Part shown: in pieces, positions 40,098 through 47,243 of the stretch
How positions within the stretch are numbered: the first letter of the stretch is position 1
Layout of the letters: the number at the start of each line of letters is the position of its first letter
The notes under the pieces: model-generated
The model's input: only the letters and a program-made list of their open reading frames with translations
Told to the model about the DNA's origin: nothing
Databases searched by the model: none
Origin: Candidatus Rubneribacter avistercoris
GTDB lineage: Bacteria > Actinomycetota > Coriobacteriia > Coriobacteriales > Eggerthellaceae
Reading direction: 5' to 3'
NCBI GenBank assembly: GCA_019115845.1
Contig: DXCU01000057.1
Span: 1 to 47,243 of the forward strand
Length of the DNA: 47,243 nucleotides
Position numbers and translations under genes: made by a program

Positions 40098-40862
40098 TTA
40101 CATCGCTTCTTTAAGGGCCTTGACGAACTCGTCTATGCCCTCGTCGCTCGAGCCGTCGAACAGCATCTTCTTGCGCGCCGTCGGCTGAGGGGCCTTGATC
40201 TCAAGCGTCTCCACCGTCGCATCCTCAAGACCGCCCGCATCTTCGAGGGAATAGGTCACGACCGGCTTCTTTCCCGCCGCCAGGATGTCTTTCATGCCGG
40301 CGATGCGCGGCAGCGCGATGTCGGGGGAAACCGCCACCACAGCCGGCAGCGGCATTTTCACGACCTCTTTCTCGTCCTCCAAGACGCGCTCGACCGACAC
40401 GGCGGCTCCATCCGCCTTCAAGGACACGACGGCGTTCGTGTTCACCCAGCCCAGCGCTTCGGCAAGCTGCACGTCCACCTGCTGCGCGTACAGGTCGGCC
40501 GAACCGTCTCCGCACACGACGAGGTCGACGTCGCCCACCTTCTCCACGATCTTTGCGAGCATCCTGCCCGTCTGGCGCGAATCGGCCAGATCAAGCGAAT
40601 CATCGGCAAGGATGCACAAACTGTCCACCCCGCGCGAGAGAATGTTCTTGCGCGTTTTGGAGTCGTCCACGCGCTTGGGGCCGGCCACGACGGCCACCAA
40701 CTCGGCTCCCTCGGCCTCGGCCAGCTGCGCCGCCGCCTCTATAGCGTTGAGGTCGTACGTGCTGATGGTGTTCTTGGCCCTCGAAAAGTCCAGCTGACCG
40801 TCGTCGGTTGCCACAATGTCCTGGTCATCGGGGAGCACCTTGACCATTACCGCAATCTTCAT
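40098..40862 (-). CDS. fixA: FixA, electron-transfer flavoprotein beta subunit
   Basis: A 254-residue ETF beta subunit. It has the typical N-terminus (MKIAVMVKVLPDDQDI), the NAIEAAAQLAEAEGAELVAV helix and the DGSADLYAQQVDVQLAEALG region near the nucleotide site. In FixAB-type ETFs this subunit can carry the bifurcating flavin. It is the first of the four fix genes, with AGGAG before ATG 40862 and a hairpin (40942-40974) separating it from the dehydrogenase gene. Confidence 0.95.
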   Translation of the reverse strand: MKIAVMVKVLPDDQDIVATDDGQLDFSRAKNTISTYDLNAIEAAAQLAEAEGAELVAVVAGPKRVDDSKTRKNILSRGVDSLCILADDSLDLADSRQTGRMLAKIVEKVGDVDLVVCGDGSADLYAQQVDVQLAEALGWVNTNAVVSLKADGAAVSVERVLEDEKEVVKMPLPAVVAVSPDIALPRIAGMKDILAAGKKPVVTYSLEDAGGLEDATVETLEIKAPQPTARKKMLFDGSSDEGIDEFVKALKEAM

Positions 40863-40941
40863 CGCTTGCTCCTATCCCGCCCTTAAGGCGGCTCTCTCCA
40901 ACTAGCCAAAGCAAAGGGGCGAACACTCGAAGCGCGCCCCG

Positions 40942-40974
40942 CGCAGCGCCCGAATCCGGGACCCGGGCGCTGCG
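40942..40974 (-). other. Intercistronic hairpin between the acyl-CoA dehydrogenase and fixA
   Basis: 11-bp perfect arms CGCAGCGCCCG / CGGGCGCTGCG in the 122-base gap. It has no T tract. It may mark an mRNA processing or stability boundary, giving different levels of enzyme and electron-transfer genes. Confidence 0.55.
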
Positions 40975-40984
40975 GCAAGCAGAC

Positions 40985-42151
40985 TTACAGCAGGTCGGAA
41001 GCGTATTTCTTCACAATCTGGCGCCCGGCGATGTGCACCATGATCTCCTCGGTGCCACCGGCGAACGAATCGCCGCGAGCGTCGATCCAGATGCGGCCGA
41101 TCTTGCTCTCGGTGGTGTAACCGATGCCGCCGAAGATCTGCATGGCCTCGGAGGCCACCTCCGTCGCCGTGGTGGACAGGTAACGTTTGCACAGCGCGCT
41201 GTCAAGACGCACGGGAATGCCGTTGTCGAACTCCCACGCCGTCTTGTAGAGCATGTTGCGCATGTTCTGGCACTTGATCTCCATGTCGGTCAGCTTCTCG
41301 GCGATAAGCTGGTGCTGGTAGAGCTTCTTGCCGAACGTCTCGCGCTGAGCGGCATAGCGGGTGGCCTCCTCGAGAGCAGCCTGCGCCAAACCGAGGCTGT
41401 GCGCGGAAAGCATGATGCGTTCGATCTCGAAGTTCTCCATGAGCTGGAGGAAGCCCTTGCCCTTCTCACCCAAAAGCGTGCTCTGCGGCACAACGACGTT
41501 GTCGAAGTACACCTCGTCGAAGTTAGTGCTGGTCTGACCAATCTTGTGCAGCGGCGCCATCGTGATGCCGGGAGTGTCCTTTTCCACCAGCAGCATCGAC
41601 ATGCTCTTGTTGTCGTGCGAGGGATCCTCGTCCTTGCCGATGAACATGATGTAGGGCGCCGTCTCGGCATGGCTCACCATGGTCTTGGTGCCGTTGAGCA
41701 CGGCGGTGCCGTTCTCGTCGTCCCAATGGATGGTCGCCGTCATCGAACGGTTGTCAGAACCCGCGCCCGGCTCGGAGAGCGCCAGCGAGAAGCACTGCTG
41801 TCCCGTCTCCTGATAGGACTTCATGCCCTTCTCCACCTGCTCGGGCGTGCCGAAAGTGGCAAGGTCGTACATGGCCAGGCCATAGGACATGAACGGCATG
41901 GTTGCGCCGGTGCAGCGCATGAGTTCCTCCACCACGAGGGCAAGCGTCTGAGCATCCGACGGAATTCCGCCGTACTCCTCGGGGATGAACATATAGCCGA
42001 ACCCAGCCTCCAGGTACGCTTTGCACGTCTCGGGGTCAACGCGGCGCTCGTCATACCACTTCTGGATGCGCTCCTCGTCCACCCAGCGGTCGCAGAACTC
42101 GCGGAGGTTCTCCAGCATGAGTTCTTGCTCGTCGGTCAGTTTGAAGTCCAT
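40985..42151 (-). CDS. Acyl-CoA dehydrogenase, CaiA-like, probably working as an enoyl-CoA reductase
   Basis: A 388-residue flavoprotein of the acyl-CoA dehydrogenase family, normal length (about 380). Signatures: FSLALSEPGAGSD in the FAD/substrate region and QIFGGIGYTTESKIGRIWID near the C-terminus. The usual catalytic Glu of medium-chain enzymes (in YEGT) is replaced: the segment reads FAGGTEEI, with Gly in that position, as in CaiA of E. coli and in enzymes that place the base elsewhere. With FixABCX next door, the likely role is to reduce a CoA-bound double bond using electrons from the flavoprotein. ATG 42151 follows AAAGGA. Confidence 0.9.
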   Translation of the reverse strand: MDFKLTDEQELMLENLREFCDRWVDEERIQKWYDERRVDPETCKAYLEAGFGYMFIPEEYGGIPSDAQTLALVVEELMRCTGATMPFMSYGLAMYDLATFGTPEQVEKGMKSYQETGQQCFSLALSEPGAGSDNRSMTATIHWDDENGTAVLNGTKTMVSHAETAPYIMFIGKDEDPSHDNKSMSMLLVEKDTPGITMAPLHKIGQTSTNFDEVYFDNVVVPQSTLLGEKGKGFLQLMENFEIERIMLSAHSLGLAQAALEEATRYAAQRETFGKKLYQHQLIAEKLTDMEIKCQNMRNMLYKTAWEFDNGIPVRLDSALCKRYLSTTATEVASEAMQIFGGIGYTTESKIGRIWIDARGDSFAGGTEEIMVHIAGRQIVKKYASDLL

Positions 42152-42202
42152 GTCTTTTCCTTTCGTGTGATCGGCGCCCGCATCGTCGCGTGCGCCCTTG
42201 TT

Positions 42203-43945
42203 TTATGCACAGTCGGGTTGGGAGGCACGACGTTGCTCCTCCCTCCGACGGAGCTCCTTTTTGTCGGGCTTGCCCATTGCGGTCAGGGGTATCGCATCAA
42301 CGAACTCCACGTGCTTAGGGCATTTGTAAGCTATGAGGCGCTCGCGGCAGTGCTCTACCAGCGCATGCTCGGTCACGCGCGCTCCGTCCGCAACCACCAC
42401 GAAGCTCTTCGGCCGCTCTCCCGACCTCTCGTCGAAAACGCCTATCGTGCAGGAGTCGATGACGGCCGGATGCGTGTGCATAACCTCGTCGATCTCGCGC
42501 GGGAACACGCTGAAGCCGCCCACCATGATCACGTCCTTGATGCGGTCGACCACATGGAGACACCCGAGCTCGTCGAAGTACCCCACGTCACCCGAACGAA
42601 TCCACTCCCCGACGAACGCGTCCTCCGACTCCTGCGGCGCGTGCCAGTACTCCGTTATCACCTGCGGACCCCGGAACACCACTTCACCGCGTTCGCCAAC
42701 GGGTACGGGGTTTCGCGCCGTTTCGAAGTCCACCACAAGCACATCGGTATCGGGCACGGGAACCCCCACCGACCCCTCGCTCGCCCCTTTCGCCATCGGG
42801 GTCAGGGTCACCGGACCCGACGTCTCCGTCATTCCATAGTCCTCCACAACCCTCGCCGCGCTGCACGACGCCTTGAACCTCCTCATCACCTCTGAGGAGG
42901 TGGCCGCACAGCTCACCACCACCGTCGACAGCGACGGCAGCTCGATACCGGATCGCTCGATATAGGTGCTCAGCTCGTTGAGCAGGACGGGGACCGCGCC
43001 CCACACCGTCACCCGATGCTCGGCGATCAGGCGGGACAAGCTGGCCCCATCCAACGCCTCCGCCAGCACCACCGTGCCCCCAATCACCAAACCCCAGTTA
43101 ATGCCGAAGTTCATCCCATACGCATGGGTCATCGGACTCGTCAGCAAGCTGGTCATGTTGCGCGCGTCACGCAAAAGCGGCCGCATGAAGCCGAAGAAGC
43201 ATTTCTGGGACCATACGAGCATGCGGTTAGTGAGCGGGCAGCCCTTCGAAACGCCCGTCGTACCGCCCGTATATATGAGCATCGCCACGTCGTCGGGAGC
43301 CACCAACACGCGCGGCTCCTCGGCATGCGACGACGCCAACAACTCCTCCCACGCCGCAAGCTCGCCGCCGAACGCAGGCGCGCTGTCGCAGAAGCCGGCC
43401 TGCGCGGCCCCCTCGACGCGAACCTTCGTGCCAGCATCGTTGCCCACGGCCACGGCCAGCCGAACCTCCACGCCCCTTTCAGCGAGGTCCGCCGGAACCA
43501 ACCCCGCCAGCACCTCGGGCAAAACGAGCACGTGCGCACCGGAATCCACCATGAAGCGCGCCACCTCGTCGCACGTGGAACGAGGGTTCACCCCCACCGC
43601 CACGCACCCGATCTTGTAGCAGGCGGCGAAAGCGATTATCAGCTCGGGGATGTCTCCCAGCATGATGCACACGGCATCACCCTTGCCACACCCGCGCGAA
43701 ACAAGAGCGTTCGCAAGGCGGCACGCCGCCTCGTTCGACTCGGCGTAGGAGATTTCGCGGCCGCGGTACACGATGTGGGGTTCGTCGTAGCGGCGGCTCA
43801 CCACTTCCAGAATGCAGTCCTTAAGCGTTAGCTCGGAAAGTGCGGCATCTCGGCACACGCCCTCGTCGTAAGCGGCCCGCCACAGCGGCTCAAGAGAGCT
43901 CAGGGCGCGCTCGAACCTCGCGCTCGTCTTCTCGTCGCATTTCAT
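42203..43945 (-). CDS. Acyl-CoA ligase, CaiC-like (AMP-forming)
   Basis: A 580-residue adenylate-forming CoA ligase. The phosphate-binding loop is LIYTGGTTGVSKGCPL, the second core motif is VVEDYGMTETSG, the hinge is SGDVGYFDELGCLHVVDRIK, and the catalytic Lys is in TAMGKPDKKEL near the C-terminus. It activates a carboxylic acid to its CoA thioester with ATP. Together with a CoA transferase in the same operon it mirrors CaiC/CaiB: the ligase primes, the transferase recycles CoA. ATG 43945 with AAAGGAGGGG is chosen; an upstream in-frame ATG at 43978 is poorer. Acid specificity unknown. Confidence 0.9.
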   Translation of the reverse strand: MKCDEKTSARFERALSSLEPLWRAAYDEGVCRDAALSELTLKDCILEVVSRRYDEPHIVYRGREISYAESNEAACRLANALVSRGCGKGDAVCIMLGDIPELIIAFAACYKIGCVAVGVNPRSTCDEVARFMVDSGAHVLVLPEVLAGLVPADLAERGVEVRLAVAVGNDAGTKVRVEGAAQAGFCDSAPAFGGELAAWEELLASSHAEEPRVLVAPDDVAMLIYTGGTTGVSKGCPLTNRMLVWSQKCFFGFMRPLLRDARNMTSLLTSPMTHAYGMNFGINWGLVIGGTVVLAEALDGASLSRLIAEHRVTVWGAVPVLLNELSTYIERSGIELPSLSTVVVSCAATSSEVMRRFKASCSAARVVEDYGMTETSGPVTLTPMAKGASEGSVGVPVPDTDVLVVDFETARNPVPVGERGEVVFRGPQVITEYWHAPQESEDAFVGEWIRSGDVGYFDELGCLHVVDRIKDVIMVGGFSVFPREIDEVMHTHPAVIDSCTIGVFDERSGERPKSFVVVADGARVTEHALVEHCRERLIAYKCPKHVEFVDAIPLTAMGKPDKKELRRREEQRRASQPDCA

Positions 43946-43987
43946 CGCGCGCCCCTCCTTTCTCCCAACCCCGGGCAATCCTCAAAG

Positions 43988-45286
43988 CTAGTTCTTGTCC
44001 GGATTCTTGGCGGCCCAAGCCCACAGGTCCTTGCTCGTCTTCAACGAGGCGAACAGGGCCACCAAAGCCAAAGCGCCGATGATGATGTCAAGGACGAATG
44101 CAGCGGAGTAAGAACCCGTCGTGTCGTAGATCCAGCCCCAGAACGTGGAGCCGAACGCGGCGCACAGCGGCATGACCACGGCCACGTAGGTGAAGATGCG
44201 GTCATAGGACACGTTGCCGAACAGCTTGCGGGCCACCTGCGGAACATTGGTGGGCTGAACGGCGAAGAACACGCCGAAGCACACCGCACCGAAGAACAGC
44301 CACATCGAGTTGCTCGCGCCGAAGAAGATCATGCACGCCAAGCCGATCATCATGGGAACGATGCCCACGATGTTCGAAAGAACGATGGAGCGGTCGTTGA
44401 GAAAGCCCAGGATGAGCTTGCCGAACAACGACGCGAGCATGATGGTGGACGCGAGCAGCGCGCCAGTGGCCGCGTCGTAGCCCAGCGAGGTGGCGAACGA
44501 CGGGAAGAAGTAGTTCATCGTAAGCCCGATGTTCGCCAGACCGGCGAAGACGCAGCAGAGGATGAAGGTGCTGGGCCTCTTCAGAGCCTGTTTCAGCGTG
44601 ACGCCATCGGTTTTCGTCTGGGCCTCGGACTCGGCCTTGAGTATCTCGGGGTCATCCCAGCCGAGCGGCTTGAGACCCTTGTCCTCGGGGCGGCTGCGAA
44701 CCACGAAGATAGACAGCGGCAAGCAGATGACGAGGACGAGAATGGCCTGGTACAGGTAGGCGGAACGCCAACCCGTGCTCTCGATGATGCCGGAGAACAC
44801 CGGTGAGAGCAGCGTGCCGCTGATGGAGGTGCACGCCATGCCGACGCCGATCAGGGTGCCGCGGCGTTTCTTGAACCACCGCCCCACCACAACCGGCACG
44901 ATCAGCCACAGAAGCCATGCATTGCCCAGCCCCATGAGCACGCCGGCCACATAGAACCACGCGATGGACTGCGCGTTGGACATGATGAGAAGGGCCACAC
45001 CCACCAGCGCCACAGCAGCCGACAGTATGATGCGCAGGTCCAGCTTCTCTAGCAAAGGACCCGCCCAGAACAGGTTGGCCACGCATGCGGTGCCGTACAC
45101 GAGCGTCATGTAGAAGCCAACATTCGCGCGGCCTGTGTCAAAAGCGGTGGCCACCGAATCGTAGTAGATACTGGCCGTGTTGAACGTGAACGCGCACGCC
45201 AAGAACATGCACACGCACACAGCGATGTAGACGACCCAGCCGTAGTAGAGGCCGCCCGATTTTCCTTGCAAGGTATTCGCACTCAT
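43988..45286 (-). CDS. MFS transporter of the oxalate:formate antiporter (OFA) type
   Basis: A 432-residue major-facilitator protein with twelve helices. The N-terminal GGLYYGWVVYIAVCVCMFLA and the loop GRWFKKRRGTLIGVGMACT are typical of OFA/monocarboxylate-type carriers, which exchange or import small organic acids. Its place between the CoA transferase and CoA ligase genes suggests uptake of the acid, or exchange of the acid for its reduced product. ATG 45286 has a weak GAAACGAG ribosome site. A second, unrelated permease (NCS1) lies at the far end of the cluster. Confidence 0.9.
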   Translation of the reverse strand: MSANTLQGKSGGLYYGWVVYIAVCVCMFLACAFTFNTASIYYDSVATAFDTGRANVGFYMTLVYGTACVANLFWAGPLLEKLDLRIILSAAVALVGVALLIMSNAQSIAWFYVAGVLMGLGNAWLLWLIVPVVVGRWFKKRRGTLIGVGMACTSISGTLLSPVFSGIIESTGWRSAYLYQAILVLVICLPLSIFVVRSRPEDKGLKPLGWDDPEILKAESEAQTKTDGVTLKQALKRPSTFILCCVFAGLANIGLTMNYFFPSFATSLGYDAATGALLASTIMLASLFGKLILGFLNDRSIVLSNIVGIVPMMIGLACMIFFGASNSMWLFFGAVCFGVFFAVQPTNVPQVARKLFGNVSYDRIFTYVAVVMPLCAAFGSTFWGWIYDTTGSYSAAFVLDIIIGALALVALFASLKTSKDLWAWAAKNPDKN

Positions 45287-45322
45287 TACAGTCTCGTTTC
45301 TTCGAGAATCGGGGATACATGC

Positions 45323-46549
45323 CTAACGGGAGTACTTGAGCTCGGGGTCGTTGTTCAGAGCGCCCTCGGCGTACATCTGCTCGATCTCGGCATCGGTGAA
45401 GCCCAGCTCGCCCAGAACCTCCTCGTTGTGCTGACCGAACGCAGGGCACGGCCCCCACACTTGCGCGGGATGGTTCGTGAACTTCGGCAGCGGGGCCACC
45501 GCTCGGATCTTGGTTCCCTTGACCGACTCCCACTCAATGATGTCGCCGCGCGCTTGCACGTGAGGATCCTTCTCCACATCGGCGAAGGTGTTGATGCGCG
45601 ATACAGGGATGTTGTGCGCCAGCATCTCCTTTTCGGCGTCAGCCACCGTCCGTTCGGAGAGCCACTTCTCTAGCGCTTCCAAGAAGATGCGCCCCGCCTC
45701 TGTCTTGATGCTCCACGTGGAGGAGCCGGCAGGAAACGTCTCGTCACCGTAGGGCAGGCCCAAAAGCTCGTTGCCGCGCTTCATAACCGCAGCGCCGTTG
45801 AAGCAGCAGAACAGGTAGCCGTCCTGGCACTTGTAGGCGCCCCAGCCAGCGTTGATGTTCTGCTCGCCTGCAGTGGGAAACGTCTTCTTGTTGGTGAACC
45901 AGTCGATGCTGTAGATGCTCGTGCGCAGCATGTACTCGTACTGCGTCGCGTCAATGCTGTCGCCCACGCCGGTGACACGCGCCTTGTGCCAGGCGGCCAG
46001 CAGCGCCATCCCAGTGTAGAGCGACGTCGTGTAGTCGCTCGCGAACTGTCCGACGGCGTACGGCGGCGAATAGGGGTTCTCGTTCTCATGCAGATATCCC
46101 GAAAACGCTTGGCCGATGGCGTCGAACGAGGGGCGCTTGACGTAGTCGGGATCGCCCGTCTGCCCGAAGCCCGACACGTGCCCGATGACAAGCCGAGGAT
46201 TGCGCTCCCATAGCACCTCGTCGGACAGGCCCAGGCGATCGAACTGGCCGCCCTTCGACGACTCGATGAAGATGTCAGCGTCCTCGATGAGCCGCAAAAG
46301 CGCCTCGCGACCCATGGGATGACGCAGCTTCAACGCGACGTCGCGGCAGTTTCTCCGCTCGCCCTCGCACTGCCAGTTCGGCGTACCGCGCGTGAAGTCA
46401 GGGGCATCGGCGTTCTCCACCCACACGACGTCCGCGCCGTACTCCGCCATGATGGTCGCGATGAAGGGACCGGCAAGCGATGACGATGCGCTCACGACCT
46501 TCAGATCCGAAAGGGTGCCGAAATCGGGTTTGTTCTTATTTCTCCACAC
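45323..46549 (-). CDS. CaiB/BaiF-family (class III) CoA transferase
   Basis: A 408-residue class III CoA transferase. The N-terminus LKVVSASSSLAGPFIATIMAE is typical. The likely catalytic aspartate is Asp172 in QFASDYTTSLY, matching Asp169 of formyl-CoA transferase and CaiB. It moves CoA between the reduced product and the incoming acid, so ATP is needed only for priming. I chose GTG 46549 with GGGAG five bases upstream. This gives nearly the length of E. coli CaiB (405). An ATG at 46576 would add nine residues with a poor ribosome site. It is the first gene of the ten-gene cluster, preceded by a candidate MerR-type promoter. Confidence 0.9.
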   Translation of the reverse strand: MWRNKNKPDFGTLSDLKVVSASSSLAGPFIATIMAEYGADVVWVENADAPDFTRGTPNWQCEGERRNCRDVALKLRHPMGREALLRLIEDADIFIESSKGGQFDRLGLSDEVLWERNPRLVIGHVSGFGQTGDPDYVKRPSFDAIGQAFSGYLHENENPYSPPYAVGQFASDYTTSLYTGMALLAAWHKARVTGVGDSIDATQYEYMLRTSIYSIDWFTNKKTFPTAGEQNINAGWGAYKCQDGYLFCCFNGAAVMKRGNELLGLPYGDETFPAGSSTWSIKTEAGRIFLEALEKWLSERTVADAEKEMLAHNIPVSRINTFADVEKDPHVQARGDIIEWESVKGTKIRAVAPLPKFTNHPAQVWGPCPAFGQHNEEVLGELGFTDAEIEQMYAEGALNNDPELKYSR

Positions 46550-46616
46550 CTCTACTCCCTTCCTTGCCCTTTCCATTGCTGCTCGGCGGATCCGCGGTAC
46601 CCGCTTTTGCGGCTCT

Positions 46617-46647
46617 ATGGTCGCCCCTCAAAGAATTTGAGAGTCAA
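46617..46647 (-). promoter_or_regulatory. Candidate MerR-type promoter of the CoA/fix cluster
   Basis: On the minus strand: TTGACT (46647-46642), a 19-base spacer, and GACCAT (46622-46617) as a weak -10. The spacer contains the palindrome CTCAAA-TTC-TTTGAG (46641-46627), similar in plan to the SoxR/BmrR-type dyads. A long 19-base spacer with a dyad inside is the hallmark of MerR-activated promoters, and a MerR gene ends this cluster. The -10 is poor, so this remains a hypothesis. Confidence 0.5.
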
Positions 46648-46686
46648 GTGTCGTTTTTCAGACGCTCCGCTTTATCCCAGATATGC

Positions 46687-46713
46687 ATCTCCGCTTGTAA
46701 ATCAAGCGGAGAT
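46687..46713. promoter_or_regulatory. 10-bp dyad upstream of the CoA/fix cluster
   Basis: ATCTCCGCTT and AAGCGGAGAT around GTAAATC. A further TCCGCTT lies at 46666-46672. It is 40 bases upstream of the candidate promoter and could be a second regulator site. Confidence 0.45.
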
Positions 46714-46873
46714 CAATCAGCAGAGCTGCCGTCAAAGCGAGCAACTTTACATTTAGGTTGAGAGTTGGAAGCAATTCGGCTTCGTTTTAGCCCGGCAAAG
46801 CGCAGACAAAGAAGAAACAGGGAGCGAGCGCCCGCACGCTTTGTTTCTCAGCAGCGGAAAGATGCCGAAGGCA

Positions 46874-46928
46874 CAAGACGCAGGAAGGCCCCGCACGCAT
46901 CTTGCGTGCGGGGCCTTCCTGCGTCTTG
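46874..46928. terminator. Perfect 25-bp hairpin, probable bidirectional terminator
   Basis: Arms 46874-46898 and 46904-46928 are exact complements (core GGCCCCGCACGC / GCGTGCGGGGCC) around a five-base loop. It insulates the CoA/fix cluster promoter region from whatever lies to the right. It is much longer than usual for a terminator. Confidence 0.6.
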
Positions 46929-47066
46929 ATACGAGTTGTCGAGCGCCCATCGCGGGGCAACGAGAACGGCCAAGGGCGTGTCAACCAAAGCTTGCGAATG
47001 ATTTCATCCCGTCGACAGCAGCCCTCCCCACCTCGGCGTCCGCGTCTGCCACGGAAAGCCCCCGGA

Positions 47067-47092
47067 CAGCAAAAGCCCCGGGGAGGGGCTTT
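47067..47092 (-). terminator. Terminator-like hairpin reading leftward
   Basis: On the minus strand AAAGCCCC-TCCCC-GGGGCTTTT, followed by GCTG. It is nested in a wider 12-bp pairing (47051-47062 with 47085-47096, core GGAAAGCCCC), so two alternative folds are possible. Confidence 0.5.
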
Positions 47093-47165
47093 CCGTTCGC
47101 GCCCCCGCGAAGCCGATGCGAAGACAGTCTCACGCGGAACGCACAGCCGGCGCCCCGCGCGCAAG

Positions 47166-47188
47166 AAAAAGGGGCCCCTCGGGGCCCC
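47166..47188 (-). terminator. Intrinsic terminator of a minus-strand gene beyond the window
   Basis: On the minus strand GGGGCC-CCGAGG-GGCCCC followed directly by TTTTT. The plus strand shows two tandem GGGGCCCCTC units. No gene in the window is upstream of it on that strand, so it probably ends a gene to the right. Confidence 0.55.
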
Positions 47189-47243
47189 TCGGCGCGGGAA
47201 GCGCCCTGCGCGAGCGCGACGTCCTGCCCTCCCGCGGCCGGGG

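Larger units (their letters stand above)
46714..47243. other. Non-coding right edge rich in hairpins
   Basis: About 530 bases without a supported gene on either strand. It holds a 25-bp perfect hairpin (46874-46928) and two terminator-like hairpins reading leftward (47071-47092 and 47166-47188). No tRNA or repeat family was recognised. Confidence 0.5.

Noticed and set aside
46623-46641. CCCCTCAAAGAATTTGAG upstream of the CoA transferase gene as a fourth copy of the LuxR-locus palindrome
   Set aside because: Only the left arm and spacer (CCCTCAAAGA) match; the right arm is wrong. The better dyad here is CTCAAA-TTC-TTTGAG, which fits a MerR-type site.
46681-46713. CRISPR-like repeats at the TCCGCTT motifs
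   Set aside because: Only two or three short copies in dyad arrangement; no regular spacers. No CRISPR array is present anywhere in the window.

Overview
The window is high-GC DNA, densely packed with genes. It carries Tat-exported molybdenum enzymes with their iron-sulfur partners, a tungsten-type aldehyde oxidoreductase, a LuxR regulator with a multi-helix membrane domain, a Tat-exported flavin reductase lipoprotein paired with LysR, and CaiB/CaiC/FixABCX genes. This mix is typical of anaerobic gut Coriobacteriia of the Eggerthellaceae (Eggerthella/Gordonibacter type). That assignment is inferred from gene content and protein style, because the window has no rRNA or tRNA marker.

Layout. 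1-4.3 kb: a small membrane protein, a ZIP metal transporter, ferritin, and a multi-spanning membrane protein that resembles the sensor half of the local LuxR proteins but has no DNA-binding domain. 4.6-16.1 kb: a respiratory locus. A minus-strand operon (Tat four-cluster ferredoxin, TorD chaperone, molybdopterin catalytic subunit, four-cluster FeS subunit, NrfD anchor) runs divergently from an aldehyde:ferredoxin oxidoreductase gene. Downstream lie a NifU-like protein with an altered cysteine set and a membrane LuxR regulator. A 13-15 bp palindrome (CCCTC-TTT-GAGGG) occurs twice between the divergent operons and once, imperfectly, in front of the NifU-like/LuxR pair, so one regulator may control the whole locus. 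16.1-22 kb: an aminotransferase, a secreted PI-PLC-like protein, a Fic-like protein that has lost the Fic motif, a probable structured small RNA with its own promoter and terminator, and a universal stress protein. 22.1-26.3 kb: a Tat lipoprotein of the old-yellow-enzyme/2,4-dienoyl-CoA reductase type facing its LysR regulator, then a VapD ribonuclease with an acidic partner.

26.4-35.1 kb: the pxpB-pxpC-accB-accC ... ycsI ... pxpA genes. These form a 5-oxoproline/lactam locus with biotin carboxylase parts, in which the KipI/KipA-type subunits could act like the carboxyltransferase of urea carboxylase. A DUF1778-GNAT toxin-antitoxin pair and a DUF4143 ATPase, each with its own palindromic control region, sit inside the set. 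A TauE-type permease is transcribed divergently.

35.1-46.6 kb: a ten-gene minus-strand cluster: CaiB-type CoA transferase, OFA-type MFS transporter, CaiC-type CoA ligase, CaiA-type acyl-CoA dehydrogenase, FixA, FixB, FixC, FixX, an NCS1 permease and a MerR regulator. It has the shape of a pathway that imports an unsaturated carboxylic acid, activates it with CoA and reduces it as an electron sink. It lacks the hydratase CaiD and the transporter CaiT, so the substrate is probably not simply carnitine. The right edge (46.65-47.24 kb) is non-coding and full of strong hairpins, two of which look like terminators of a minus-strand gene beyond the window.
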